Position numbers and translations under genes: made by a program
Shown here: positions 35,080 through 43,689 of the stretch, one piece after another
Layout of the letters: every line of letters begins with the position of its first letter
Numbering within the stretch: the stretch's first letter is position 1
Source of the DNA: Actinacidiphila paucisporea
GTDB taxonomy: Bacteria > Actinomycetota > Actinomycetes > Streptomycetales > Streptomycetaceae
Length of the DNA: 64,000 nucleotides
NCBI RefSeq assembly: GCF_900142575.1
Contig: NZ_FRBI01000011.1
Coordinates: 62,001-126,000, forward strand
Reading direction: 5' to 3'
The notes under the pieces: generated by a model
Databases searched by the model: none
Told to the model about the DNA's origin: nothing
Seen by the model: the letters and a program-made list of their open reading frames with translations, nothing else

Positions 35080-36711
35080 TCAGGTACGGGCCCGGCCCAG
35101 GTAGCCCCGCCAGCCGCCGTGCGCGGTGATGTCCTCGGCGCCGGCCAGCGCGGCGGGCTCGCACAGGAAGCCGGTCACCTCGGAGCCGTCGCGAAGCGTC
35201 ACCCGGCCCAGCGCCATCGGCCGGGGGAGCCCGGCCACCAGCGCGCCCAGCGCGGCGGGCGCCAGCTCCCACACCTCCGTCTCGATCGCGGCCCCGCCCT
35301 CCGCCACCCGCACCAGGCCCGGCTTGGGCGGCACCGTGTCCAGGGCGTGCAGCCGGTAGGCGGGCGCCGTCGCGGTCGTCGCCGCGAGGCGGGCGCCGAG
35401 CGCGAGCAGCTGCGGATTCAGCGGCTGGCCCGACAGGTGCGCGCCCACCACCGCGAGCCGCAGCGGTGGCTCCAGCAGTTCCGCGACCTGCGCGACGCGC
35501 TCGTCGCAGCCCGCCGCGCCGAGCAGCATCACCCCGAACGGCCGCCCCGCCACCTCGCCCGCCGGCACCGCGACCGCGCACAGGTCCAGCAGGTTCGCCG
35601 AGTTCGTGAAGCGCCCGAGCCGGGTGTTCGCGCCGACCGGGTCGGCGGCGACCTGAGCCGACGTCGGATGGCCCGGCGCGGTCGGCAGCAGCAGCGCGTC
35701 GGCGTCGCCCAGCTCCGCGGCCGCCCGCCGCCGCAGCACGGCCAGCCGCTCTCGGTCCGCGAACAGCCGGTGCGCCGGCAGGTCACGGGCCGCGCGGATG
35801 ATACGGGCCACGGTCGGATCGAGATCCGCGCCGCCGCGCTCCACGAACTCGCCCACGGCCGTGTAGCGCTCGGCGACGAAGGCGCCCTCGTAGAGCAGCG
35901 CGGCCGCCTCGCCGAACGGGGTCAGGTCGATCGTCCGCAGCTGGGCGCCGGCCCGCGCCAGCCGCTCCTGCGCGGCCTCGTAGGCCGCCGCCCAGCCGTC
36001 GTCCAGCTCGCCGAGCTGCGCGGTCGCCGCGACCGCGACCCGCCACGGCCCCGGGCGGCGCGGCGGCGGCACCGGGCTCGCCAGCAGCGCCAGGGCCCTG
36101 CGGGCCTCGGGCAGGGTGCGGGCGAAGACGCTCACGCAGTCCAGGCTCGCGCAGGCCGGCACGACGCCGTCCGTCGACACCAGGCCGCGGGTCGGCTTGA
36201 GCCCGACGATCCCGTTGAAGGCCGCGGGCACGCGGCCCGAGCCCGCGGTGTCCGTGCCCAGCGCCAGGTCCACGAAGCCCAGCGCCACGGCGACGGCCGA
36301 CCCGGAACTCGACCCGCCCGCCACCCTCTCCGGCGCCAGCGCGCTGCTCACCGGGCCGTAGGGGCTCCTGGTCCCGACCAGACCGGTCGCGAACTGGTCC
36401 ATGTTCGTCGTCCCGAGCACGATCGCACCCGCCGCGCGCAAGGCCGCCACGGCCGGGGCGTCGGCCGCCGGCTCGTACCCGTACGAGGGGCATCCCGCGG
36501 TGGTCGGCAGCCCCCGGACGTCGATGTTGCCCTTGACGCCCAGCAGCGTCCCGGCGAGCGGCAGCGCCTCCCCGGCCGCCACCCGGGCGTCGACGTCCTT
36601 CGCCTCGGCCCGCACCTCCTCCTCGGGCCGCAGCCCGATCCACACCTCCGGCCTTCCGGCCCGTTCGATCCCCTCGTACGCCGCCGTGACGCGGCGCTGT
36701 GCGTTGCCCAT
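35080..36711 (-). CDS. atzF: Allophanate hydrolase
   Basis: A 543-residue amidase-signature enzyme splitting allophanate into ammonia and carbon dioxide. The Ser-cisSer-Lys triad is visible: Lys60 in [10 protein letters not shown], serines 134-136 in AGGSSSGS, and nucleophile Ser158 in [16 protein letters not shown]. The C-terminal domain ([15 protein letters not shown] onward) is that of AtzF/DUR1. ATG 36711 is chosen because AAAGGGAG lies eight bases upstream; codons before it are intergenic repeat. It is the last step after the carboxylase and DUF1989 proteins encoded upstream on the same strand, but 291 bases of repeat separate it from the carboxylase. Confidence 0.93.
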   Translation of the reverse strand: MGNAQRRVTAAYEGIERAGRPEVWIGLRPEEEVRAEAKDVDARVAAGEALPLAGTLLGVKGNIDVRGLPTTAGCPSYGYEPAADAPAVAALRAAGAIVLGTTNMDQFATGLVGTRSPYGPVSSALAPERVAGGSSSGSAVAVALGFVDLALGTDTAGSGRVPAAFNGIVGLKPTRGLVSTDGVVPACASLDCVSVFARTLPEARRALALLASPVPPPRRPGPWRVAVAATAQLGELDDGWAAAYEAAQERLARAGAQLRTIDLTPFGEAAALLYEGAFVAERYTAVGEFVERGGADLDPTVARIIRAARDLPAHRLFADRERLAVLRRRAAAELGDADALLLPTAPGHPTSAQVAADPVGANTRLGRFTNSANLLDLCAVAVPAGEVAGRPFGVMLLGAAGCDERVAQVAELLEPPLRLAVVGAHLSGQPLNPQLLALGARLAATTATAPAYRLHALDTVPPKPGLVRVAEGGAAIETEVWELAPAALGALVAGLPRPMALGRVTLRDGSEVTGFLCEPAALAGAEDITAHGGWRGYLGRART

Positions 36712-36750
36712 ACGGTGGGCTCCCTTTCGTTGACACTTCCTACCCGCTGT

Positions 36751-36937
36751 GGCTGGTCGCGCAGTTCCCCGCGCCCCCCGGGTGGTTGCCCCTTGCGGTG
36801 GCGTTGCTTTCTTTCCCGCCCCGTCGGCTGGTCGCGCAGTTCCCCGCGCCCCTGAAAAACGCTCACCCTCCAGGGCCCAACGCCCGCCGCCGGAAGACCC
36901 GAGCCCCAAAGAGGCGCGGGGAACTGCGCGACCAGCC
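36751..36937. repeat. Composite intergenic repeat, copies 2 and 3 (inverted pair)
   Basis: The 25-bp module starting GGCTGGTCGCGCAGTTCCCC occurs at 36751-36775 and 36826-36850 and as its exact reverse complement at 36913-36937, so 36826-36937 can fold as a very long hairpin. GTTGCCCCTTGCGGTGGCGT at 36786-36805 is the reverse complement of the AAGCAACGC module of the copy at 20984-21113. It holds no gene and lies between atzF and the carboxylase gene. Confidence 0.8.
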
Positions 36938-37002
36938 ACCCACGCAGCGGCACCGTGGAGTCCGTAACAGCACCCCGCAGGGGGAGGGCACCCCCCGACG
37001 GG

Positions 37003-40000
37003 CTAAGACGCACCGGAGGTGGGTGGTGGGGCCAGGGTCAGCAGGACCGTGCCGGGGGAGACCTGGTCGCCGGGGGTGACGTGGACGGAGGCGACGCGGC
37101 CGGCGACGGGGGCGGTCACCGGGGACTCCATCTTCATCGCCTCCAGGGTGAGGAGGTGCTGTCCGGCGGTCACCGTGTCGCCGGGGCGGACGGCGAGCCG
37201 CCAGACGCCGGCGGCGAATTCCGCCTCGACGGCGCAGCCGCCGGGAGGGACCGGGATCGTGGAACCCGCGGGGGCCGGCGCCGCGACGGCCTCGGCCCGG
37301 GCGAATTCCCCGGCCTCCTCCCACGCGGAGCGCTCCGCCGCGAAGGCGGACGCCTGCCGCCGGCGGAAGGACTCGATCGGCCCCGCGTTCTCCGCGAGGA
37401 AGCGCTGGTGCTCGGCGAGCGCGAAGTGCCCTTCCTCCACCCGCAGCTGCAGGCGCCCGGCGGCCATGTCGGCCCGCAGGTCGAGGAGTTCCTCCGCGCC
37501 GACCGGATACCACCGGATCCGGTCGAAGAACCGCAGCAGCCACGGCGGCTGCCGGTCCGCGGCCCGCCGCGACCAGACCTGCACGGTGCGGCCGACGAAC
37601 TGGTAGCCGCCCGGCCCCTCCATGCCGTAGATGCACAGGTACGCCCCGCCGATGCCGACGGAATTCTCCGCGGTCCAGGTGCGTGCCGGGTTGTACTTCG
37701 TCGTGACGAGCCGGTGCCGCGGGTCGAGCGGTGTGGCGACGGGTGCCCCCAAGTACACGTCGCCGAGGCCCAGCACGAGGTATTCCGCGTCGAAGACCGT
37801 GCGGTAGACGTCCTCGACGGAGTCGAGCCCGTTGACACGGCGGATGAACTCGATGTTCCACGGGCACCAGGGCGCGTCGTCGCGGACGCCGGCCATGTAG
37901 CGGGCGATGGCCTCCCGGGTCGCCGGGTCGTCCCAGGACAGCGGGAGGTGGACGGTGCGGCTGGGCACGACCAGCTCGTCGGTCGGCGGCAGCGCGTCCT
38001 CGGCCTCGCGGACCAGGTCGAGCAGTTTGGCCGTCGGCAGTTCGTCCGGGTCGACGTGGATCTGCAGCGAGCGGATGCCGGGCGTGAGGTCCACGACGCC
38101 GGGCAGCCGCTGCGCGGCGAGGTGTTCGGCGAGCGCGTGCACCCGCATCCGCAGCGCGAGGTCGAGTTGCATCGGGCCGTATTCGACCAGCAGGTTGTCG
38201 TCGCCGCTGCGCCGGTAGGTCACCGCGGGGCGGCCGGCGGTCGGTTCGGCGCGGCCCAATACGCCGCCGTCGCCCAGCACCGGCCGCGACGGCGCCGGGG
38301 GCGTCGCGGGGGACGACCGCAGCGCCGCGGCCGCGTCCTCAGTGACGGGCACGAAGCGTACGGTGTCGCCGGGCCGCAACTGGCCCAGCTTCCACCGCTG
38401 TCCGGTGACGACGGTGGCCGGGCAGACGAAGCCGCCCAGCGAGGGGCCGTCGGGGCCGAGCAGCACCGGCATGTCGCCGGTGTAGTCGACGGCCCCGACC
38501 GAATACGGCGTGTCGTGGATGTTGGAGGGGTGCAGGCCGGCCTCGCCGCCGTCGCCGCGGGCCCAGCGCGGCTTGGGTCCGACGAGCCGTACGCCGGTGC
38601 GGGCCGAGTTGAAGTGGACGCTCCACGCGGCGGCGTAGAAGTCCTCGATGTCGTCCTCGGTGAAGAACTCCGGTGCCGCGTGGGGCCCTTCGACCGCGCC
38701 GATCGCCCATTCGGTGCCGATCGCGGGGCGCAGCCCGACCGGTACCGGCCGCCCGTCCGCGGTGCCGCCACCGTGCAGGACGTCCGCGGCCCGCAGTGCC
38801 CGGCCGCCGTGCCCGCCGAAGCGGCCGAGCGTGAACGTGGCGGTGCTGCCGAGGAATTCGGGCACGTCGAGACCGCCGGCCAGCAGGACGTACGTGCGCA
38901 GGCCGGCCTCCTGCGGCGCACCGACGTCGAGCACCGCCCCGGCCGGCACGGTCACGGGTTCCCACTGCGGGACCGGCCGCCCGTCGACGGTGACCGGTGC
39001 GGGCGCCCCGGTCACGCAGACGGTGGTGGCGTGGCTGAACCGCAACGCCGGCCCCTGCAGGGTGCATTCGAGCCCGGCGGCCCCTTCGCCGTTGCCCAGC
39101 GCCTCGTTGCCGAGCCGGAAGGACAGGTCGTCCATCGGCCCGCACGGCGGCACTCCGACGTGCCACAGGCCGGTGCGGCCCGGCCAGTCCTGGACGGTGG
39201 TCATCGTGCCGGCGCGGACCACGTCGATCCGCCGCGAGCCGTCGCTGACAGCGTCCAGGGTGGCGGTGCTGTGGGTGGCGGCCCGCAGGTCGGGGTCGGT
39301 GAGAGCGGCCCGCAGCAGCCCGAGGTTGGTCTCGATGCCGTCGACGCGGGTCTCGGCCAGCGCGTCGGCGAGCCGGTCGAGTGCCTCGTCCCGGTCGGCG
39401 CCGTACGCGATGACCTTGGCGAGCATCGGGTCGTAGGAGGTGGTGACCTCGGTGCCGGTCTCGACCCAGGTGTCGACGCGCACGCCGGGCGGGAAGGCGA
39501 CCCGGGTGAGGACCCCGGCGCTCGGCCGGTGCCCGCGTGCCGGGTCCTCCGCGTAGATCCGCGCCTCGACGGCGTGCCCGGCGGGCTCGGGCGGTTCGCC
39601 CGGGCCCGTGCCGTCCATGGCGAGCCGCAGCATCCACTCGACCAGGTCGACGCCGTGCGTCTCCTCGGTGACCGGGTGCTCCACCTGGAGCCGGGTGTTG
39701 ACCTCCAGGAAGTAGGCCTCGGCGCGCTCCGCGTCGTAGACGAACTCGACCGTGCCCGCGGAGCGGTAGCCGACCGACGCGCACAAGGCCCGCGCGCTCT
39801 CGCCGAGTTGCCGCCGTACTGCCGCGGGCAGGCCGGGTGCGGGGGCCTCTTCGAGCACCTTCTGGTGGCGGCGCTGGAGCGAGCAGTCGCGGTCGCCGAG
39901 GGTCACGACCTTGCCGCGGCCGTCGCCGAAGACCTGCACCTCGACGTGCCGGGCGCGCTGCACCAGCCGTTCCAGGAAGACCCCGGCGGAGGAGAACCCG

Positions 40001-40569
40001 GCGGCCGCCGCGCGCTGCACCGGCTCCCAGGCGGCGGCCAGTTCGGCGGCCGAGTGGCAGGCGCGCATGCCGATGCCGCCACCGCCGCCAGTGGCCTTCA
40101 GCATCACCGGGTAGCCGAGCCGGCCGGCCGCGGCGAGCGCGGCGTCCAGGTCGGGGAGCAGCCCGGTGCCGGGCAGCAGGGGGACGCCGGCCGCCTCGGC
40201 GGCGGCCCGCGCGGTGTGCTTGGCGCCGAAGACGTCGAGATGCCGGGGCTCGGGGCCGACGAAGGCCAGGCCGGCGGCCTCGCAGCGGCGGGCGAAGCCC
40301 GCGTCCTCGGACAGGAACCCGTAGCCCGGGTGGATCGCCCCGGCGCCGGTGTCCGCGGCCGCGGCCAGCACCGCGTCGACGTCCAGGTAGCTGGACTTCG
40401 CCGGCGCCGGACCCAGCCGCACCGCGGTGTCGGCGAGATGGACGTGCGGGGCGCCGCGGTCGGGGTCGGAGAAGACGGCGACCGTCCGCAGGCCCATGCG
40501 CCCGGCGGTGCGGATGATCCGGGCGGCGATCTCGCCCCGGTTGGCGACCAGCAGCGTGTCGAAGGTCAT
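37003..40569 (-). CDS. Biotin-dependent guanidine/urea carboxylase
   Basis: A 1188-residue multidomain enzyme. Residues 1-445 are biotin carboxylase (LLVANRGEIAARIIRTAGR, KATGGGGGIGMRA, FLEVNTRLQVEHPVTEE). From about 446 is a KipA-like carboxyltransferase part (TTVQDWPGRTGLWHVGVPPC). From about 780 comes the KipI-like part, and the C terminus carries the biotin carrier with EAMKMES and biotinyl Lys1146. ATP-dependent carboxylation gives carboxyguanidine or allophanate. Its two DUF1989 neighbours favour guanidine over urea as substrate, since they are the carboxyguanidine deiminase partners in the known guanidine pathway. ATG 40569 overlaps the upstream stop by four bases. Confidence 0.9.
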   Translation of the reverse strand: MTFDTLLVANRGEIAARIIRTAGRMGLRTVAVFSDPDRGAPHVHLADTAVRLGPAPAKSSYLDVDAVLAAAADTGAGAIHPGYGFLSEDAGFARRCEAAGLAFVGPEPRHLDVFGAKHTARAAAEAAGVPLLPGTGLLPDLDAALAAAGRLGYPVMLKATGGGGGIGMRACHSAAELAAAWEPVQRAAAAGFSSAGVFLERLVQRARHVEVQVFGDGRGKVVTLGDRDCSLQRRHQKVLEEAPAPGLPAAVRRQLGESARALCASVGYRSAGTVEFVYDAERAEAYFLEVNTRLQVEHPVTEETHGVDLVEWMLRLAMDGTGPGEPPEPAGHAVEARIYAEDPARGHRPSAGVLTRVAFPPGVRVDTWVETGTEVTTSYDPMLAKVIAYGADRDEALDRLADALAETRVDGIETNLGLLRAALTDPDLRAATHSTATLDAVSDGSRRIDVVRAGTMTTVQDWPGRTGLWHVGVPPCGPMDDLSFRLGNEALGNGEGAAGLECTLQGPALRFSHATTVCVTGAPAPVTVDGRPVPQWEPVTVPAGAVLDVGAPQEAGLRTYVLLAGGLDVPEFLGSTATFTLGRFGGHGGRALRAADVLHGGGTADGRPVPVGLRPAIGTEWAIGAVEGPHAAPEFFTEDDIEDFYAAAWSVHFNSARTGVRLVGPKPRWARGDGGEAGLHPSNIHDTPYSVGAVDYTGDMPVLLGPDGPSLGGFVCPATVVTGQRWKLGQLRPGDTVRFVPVTEDAAAALRSSPATPPAPSRPVLGDGGVLGRAEPTAGRPAVTYRRSGDDNLLVEYGPMQLDLALRMRVHALAEHLAAQRLPGVVDLTPGIRSLQIHVDPDELPTAKLLDLVREAEDALPPTDELVVPSRTVHLPLSWDDPATREAIARYMAGVRDDAPWCPWNIEFIRRVNGLDSVEDVYRTVFDAEYLVLGLGDVYLGAPVATPLDPRHRLVTTKYNPARTWTAENSVGIGGAYLCIYGMEGPGGYQFVGRTVQVWSRRAADRQPPWLLRFFDRIRWYPVGAEELLDLRADMAAGRLQLRVEEGHFALAEHQRFLAENAGPIESFRRRQASAFAAERSAWEEAGEFARAEAVAAPAPAGSTIPVPPGGCAVEAEFAAGVWRLAVRPGDTVTAGQHLLTLEAMKMESPVTAPVAGRVASVHVTPGDQVSPGTVLLTLAPPPTSGAS

Positions 40570-41183
40570 CCGCGGGCCTCCGCAGCCTCGGGCGCGGTGA
40601 CCGTCATCCGTACCGGGGTCGGGTCGAAGCCGTTGCAGGGGTTGTTGATCTGCGGGCAGTTGGAGACCAGGACCAGTACGTCGGTCTCGGCCCGCAGGGT
40701 CACTTCGAGGCCGGGCGCGGAGCGGCCGTCCACGATGCCGAGGGTGCCGTCGTCCTCCACGGGGACGTTCATGTACCAGTTGACGTTGCTCACCAGGTCG
40801 CGCTTGCCGAGGCCCCAACGGGCGCCTTCGGCTAGGAAGTTGTCTACGCAGGCGTGCTGCGACCAGGTGTGGTGGCCGTAGCGGAGGGTGTTGGACTCCT
40901 TGGAGCAGGCGCCGGCGATGGTGTCGTGCCCGCCGCAGCCGTCGGCGACGACCGTCATCAGTGCCGTGTGCTCGTCGGACAGCAGCACGCTGCCGGCGGT
41001 CAGGAAGATGTTGCCCTGCGCCTGGATGGTGTCGGGGGCGCTGTAGCGCACGGCGGTGTCGTGGGCGTCGTAGACGAGGAAGTCCACCGCCTGGTTGCCG
41101 TGCAGGTCGGTGATGGTGAGCAGGCCTCCGGCCGGGATCACCGCGGACCAGGGCGCGCGTGCGGGTACGGTCGCGGTCGTCAT
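40566..41183 (-). CDS. DUF1989 protein (urea carboxylase-associated; probable carboxyguanidine deiminase subunit)
   Basis: A 205-residue protein of the DUF1989 family (PAGGLLTITDLHGNQAVDFL, GCGGHDTIAGACSKESN, VNWYMNVPVEDDGTLGIVDG, CPQINNPCNGFDPTP). Such proteins were long called urea carboxylase-associated proteins and have been shown in other bacteria to form carboxyguanidine deiminase, which turns carboxyguanidine into allophanate. The ATG overlaps the preceding gene by one base (TGATG) and the stop overlaps the carboxylase start, so the three are tightly coupled. Which of the two subunits it is cannot be told here. Confidence 0.85.
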   Translation of the reverse strand: MTTATVPARAPWSAVIPAGGLLTITDLHGNQAVDFLVYDAHDTAVRYSAPDTIQAQGNIFLTAGSVLLSDEHTALMTVVADGCGGHDTIAGACSKESNTLRYGHHTWSQHACVDNFLAEGARWGLGKRDLVSNVNWYMNVPVEDDGTLGIVDGRSAPGLEVTLRAETDVLVLVSNCPQINNPCNGFDPTPVRMTVTAPEAAEARG

Positions 41184-41977
41184 CACAGCCCCCTGGCGGT
41201 GAGGTGGTCGGCGGTGTTGGCGAACGCCCTGCCGCTCTCGGGCGTGGCGTCCCACAGCGGGTCCCCGGGGCCGGTCGGCGCGCCGGGCTTGGCCCGTACC
41301 TCCAACGGCCCGCACACGTAGGCCTCACGCGGGTCCAGCGGGTGCGGCACGTTCGCCAGCAGCACGGTCAGCGGCTGCTCGGCGCGCAGGGTCACCGCGG
41401 CTCCCGGCCCCGCGGAGCCGATGAACTCCAGCGAACCGTCGGTGTCGACCCGCACGCCCTGGAAGAACGACAGCGACGGTGGCAGGTCGCGCGGCTCCAA
41501 CCCCTGCTTGGCCCCGGCCAGTTTGAACAGCTCGCGCCCGGCGGGGGACGCGCCCTGCGGCGAACCGTCCCCGTAGCGCGCGGTGTTGCGCGCCGCCGAC
41601 GACGTACCGCACAGCGTGTCGTGCCGGCCGCTGGTGTCGGCGATCAGCGAGGCGAGCACCCGGCCCTGGTCGGACAGCAGCAGCCGGCCCGCGCCCAGGT
41701 AGGCGTTCCACTGCACCTTCACCGTGTCGGCGACGTTCAGCCGCTCCCACGGGCGGCCCTCGGCGAACAGCAGCAGATGCGCGCACGCGGTGCCGGTCGG
41801 GTCGGCGAGCCGCAACTCGGTGCCGCGGGCCAGCACCTTGTGCGTGTAGTTGCCGCCCGCCACCGTCTCGGCCCACACCAGCCCGTCGGGCGCCGGCACC
41901 AGCGGCATCGCGGCCGCCCGCTTGCCGCCCTGCGCCCGGGCATGGTCCCTGGCGCCGTACGTCGTCCCTGTCGCCAC
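41183..41977 (-). CDS. DUF1989 protein (second urea carboxylase-associated/carboxyguanidine deiminase subunit)
   Basis: A 264-residue paralogue of its neighbour. Shared features are RGTELRLADPTGTACAHLLL, GRHDTLCGTSSAARN and LSFFQGVRVDTDGSLEFIG; Cys and His in the HDTLCG region match the partner's HDTIAGAC. It should form a complex with that protein. It is the first gene of the leftward unit. GTG 41977 has GGGAGG seven bases upstream, and the operator 41990-42011 lies directly in front of that ribosome site. Confidence 0.85.
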   Translation of the reverse strand: MATGTTYGARDHARAQGGKRAAAMPLVPAPDGLVWAETVAGGNYTHKVLARGTELRLADPTGTACAHLLLFAEGRPWERLNVADTVKVQWNAYLGAGRLLLSDQGRVLASLIADTSGRHDTLCGTSSAARNTARYGDGSPQGASPAGRELFKLAGAKQGLEPRDLPPSLSFFQGVRVDTDGSLEFIGSAGPGAAVTLRAEQPLTVLLANVPHPLDPREAYVCGPLEVRAKPGAPTGPGDPLWDATPESGRAFANTADHLTARGL

Positions 41978-41989
41978 GGTGCACCTCCC

Positions 41990-42011
41990 ATTTCTGTCGT
42001 GCGACAGAAAT
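41990..42011. promoter_or_regulatory. TetR-type operator 1, in front of the carboxylase operon
   Basis: A perfect inverted repeat with 10-bp arms and 2-bp spacer, core CTGTCG-TG-CGACAG, flanked by TTAGG. On the minus strand TAATTT (42013 to 42008) is a likely -10 box and overlaps the distal arm, so a bound repressor would block the promoter. The same site recurs at 47258-47279. The divergent TetR gene starts 110 bases away and is the obvious candidate to bind it. Confidence 0.75.
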
Positions 42012-42120
42012 TAGGCGGCGGCGAATTCCGGTCCGTTGCCCGCGTGTTGCGCCCGGGTTACCGGCCGCTCACGGCCGCCGCCCCTGCTCGTACGGTCGGC
42101 CGCTGTGCGACGATCACGAG

Positions 42121-42732
42121 GTGACCATCAGCGGACGCCGTGTCGGACGGCCCAGGGCGCAGCCGCGGCCCGACAACGGGATGAGCCCCAAGCAGGAACT
42201 CCTCGCGGCGGCCGCCGAACTGTTCACCACCCGCGGCTACACCGCCACCACCACCCGGGCGGTCGCCGAACGCGCCGGGATGCGGCAGGCGTCGATGTAC
42301 CACTACGTCGGCGGCAAGGAGGACCTGCTCGCCGACCTGCTCGAAGGCACGGTGACCCCGTCCCTGGCCCTCGCCCGCGCCCTGCTGGCCGACCGGTCCC
42401 GCCCCGCCGAGCGCCGCCTGTGGGAACTGGCCGGCGCGGACGTCGAACTCCTCTGCGCAGGACCGTACAACCTCGGCGCCCTCTACCTCCTCCCCGAGGT
42501 GCGGGCCCCCCGCTTCGCCCCCTTCCGCGAGGCGCGCGCCGACCTCAAGTCGGCCTACGCCGCCCTGCTCGCCGCCACGTCGGCCGGCGCGGCCCTCCCC
42601 CCGGACGAGCTCGCCGTGCGCGCCGACCTGCTCTTCGCCCTGATCGAGGGCGTCATCCTCATCCCCCGCCCCCCGGCTCCGACGCTCGCCACCGCCACGG
42701 CCGACGCCGCCCTCCGCGTGGCCGGCTGCTGA
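42121..42732 (+). CDS. TetR-family repressor, probable regulator of the guanidine/urea regulon
   Basis: A 203-residue regulator. The N-terminal helix-turn-helix is LLAAAAELFTTRGYTATTTR followed by AVAERAGMRQASMYHYVGGK. The C-terminal ligand domain is divergent and unassigned. It is read divergently from the DUF1989-carboxylase operon. Shared palindromes in front of that operon and of the distant permease suggest it represses both and is released by guanidine, urea or a product. GTG 42121 has a poor ribosome site (ATCACGAG). Confidence 0.88.
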   Translation: MTISGRRVGRPRAQPRPDNGMSPKQELLAAAAELFTTRGYTATTTRAVAERAGMRQASMYHYVGGKEDLLADLLEGTVTPSLALARALLADRSRPAERRLWELAGADVELLCAGPYNLGALYLLPEVRAPRFAPFREARADLKSAYAALLAATSAGAALPPDELAVRADLLFALIEGVILIPRPPAPTLATATADAALRVAGC

Positions 42733-42887
42733 CCGCGCCCCTGCCGGGCCGCACGCGTGTTTCCCCGCACCTCGGGGTGCTCGGCTCTGCCGCGGGGACG
42801 GGCCACCAGGGCCGCGGGTGATCGACCAGCGCCGCCGACGCCGGGTATCGCGGCGAAGGCCTCGCCCTGAGGCAGGGCCACGCGTGT

Positions 42888-42916
42888 GGGAATCCCGACC
42901 ACGGGATCCCTTCTCC
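42888..42916 (+). terminator. Hairpin downstream of the TetR gene
   Basis: A nine-pair stem with one bulge (42888-42897 with 42902-42910), four-base loop, then TTCTCCT. It lies between convergent genes. Confidence 0.45.
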
Positions 42917-43122
42917 TACCGGTCAGTTCGGTCGGCTCGCTTCGTGATGAGCCGGAGCCTCGCCGGGTCGAGGGCCTTCCACTCACCCGGGCCACGCAGC
43001 GGACGGAGCAGGTACGTGCCGTCGCTGCGTACGTCGGAGAGGGTCGCGTTGCGCCCGGTGGCGGGGTCGTGGACCAGATCGCCGACCCACGGTCGCGCTG
43101 GTATGGATTCCTCGTGGGTCAC
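42916..43122 (-). CDS. Small protein of unknown function, coupled to the ATPase-like gene
   Basis: A 68-residue, basic protein (PWVGDLVHDPATGRNATLSD, GTYLLRPLRGPGEWKALDPA, LRLI). Small proteins of this kind accompany HATPase-type regulators in streptomycetes. The GTG start overlaps the upstream stop by four bases (43119-43122), showing translational coupling. Function unknown. Confidence 0.7.
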   Translation of the reverse strand: MTHEESIPARPWVGDLVHDPATGRNATLSDVRSDGTYLLRPLRGPGEWKALDPARLRLITKRADRTDR

Positions 43123-43538
43123 GCCGGCTCCCCGCTCTTCAGGACGCCCCACACCCGCTTGCCGAATGGCATCTCGTCGGTACCCCACTGCTCGGTCAGG
43201 ACCTCAACGAGCGCCAGGCCGCGTCCGCGTTCCGCGTATTCGTCCGCGTTTCGGCGTTCGGGGCGGATCGTTGAGCGGTCCACGACGTCGATGCGTACGA
43301 GGCCCGGTGTCGGGCGGCTGATGGACACCCGGATGAAGTGACCCGGGGTGTGTTGTGCGGCATTGGCGACCAGCTCTGTGACGACAAGGGCGCTGTCATC
43401 TTCCAAGCCCTCAAGTCCCCAGGCGCATAAAGCGATGCGCACCAGTTGCCGGGCCTTCTCGGCGCTCTCGACGGCGCACGGCAGAGTCTGCGTGTATCCG
43501 GGATGTCCTTGGGGATGTGCGACGGTGCTCACGGGCAT
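43119..43538 (-). CDS. HATPase_c anti-sigma-like ATP-binding protein
   Basis: A 139-residue single GHKL domain. N box ALVVTELVANAAQHT, G1 box RIDVVDRS and G2 box AERGRGLALVEVLTEQWG are present. This matches RsbW/SpoIIAB-like serine kinases or anti-sigma factors that are very numerous in streptomycetes. Codon 37 is TTA (43428-43430), so translation should need the bldA leucyl-tRNA. It heads a leftward two-gene unit divergent from an HTH-TPR regulator. Confidence 0.85.
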   Translation of the reverse strand: MPVSTVAHPQGHPGYTQTLPCAVESAEKARQLVRIALCAWGLEGLEDDSALVVTELVANAAQHTPGHFIRVSISRPTPGLVRIDVVDRSTIRPERRNADEYAERGRGLALVEVLTEQWGTDEMPFGKRVWGVLKSGEPA

Positions 43539-43677
43539 CAGGACCTCGGTCGGTATGGATGGGCCTGATCCAGTGAACGAGTCCTGACCTGTGCTGGGGA
43601 GGAAATATGGCTCCGGTCCGCAGTCGGCGCCACCGGAAATTCCGGTCGTTCGCTACTACGGAGGCGTACTGAATGGC

Positions 43678-43683
43678 TACTTT
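43678..43683 (+). promoter_or_regulatory. Possible leaderless -10 box of the HTH-TPR regulator
   Basis: TACTTT ends six bases before the GTG at 43690. If it is the -10 box, the mRNA is leaderless and the start is 43690 rather than the upstream GTG at 43591. Confidence 0.35.
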
Positions 43684-43689
43684 GGGTCA

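Noticed and set aside
35080-36939. Longer version of allophanate hydrolase starting at 36939
   Set aside because: The extra 76 codons are translation of the intergenic repeat; ATG 36711 has a good ribosome site.
36955-40881. A 1308-codon plus-strand frame opposite the carboxylase
   Set aside because: Shadow frame with no recognisable domain; the minus strand encodes a clear biotin carboxylase.
37003-41328. Longer version of the carboxylase starting near 41328
   Set aside because: The extra 250 codons overlap a DUF1989 gene in another frame and are Arg/Pro-rich nonsense; ATG 40569 begins the biotin carboxylase domain exactly.
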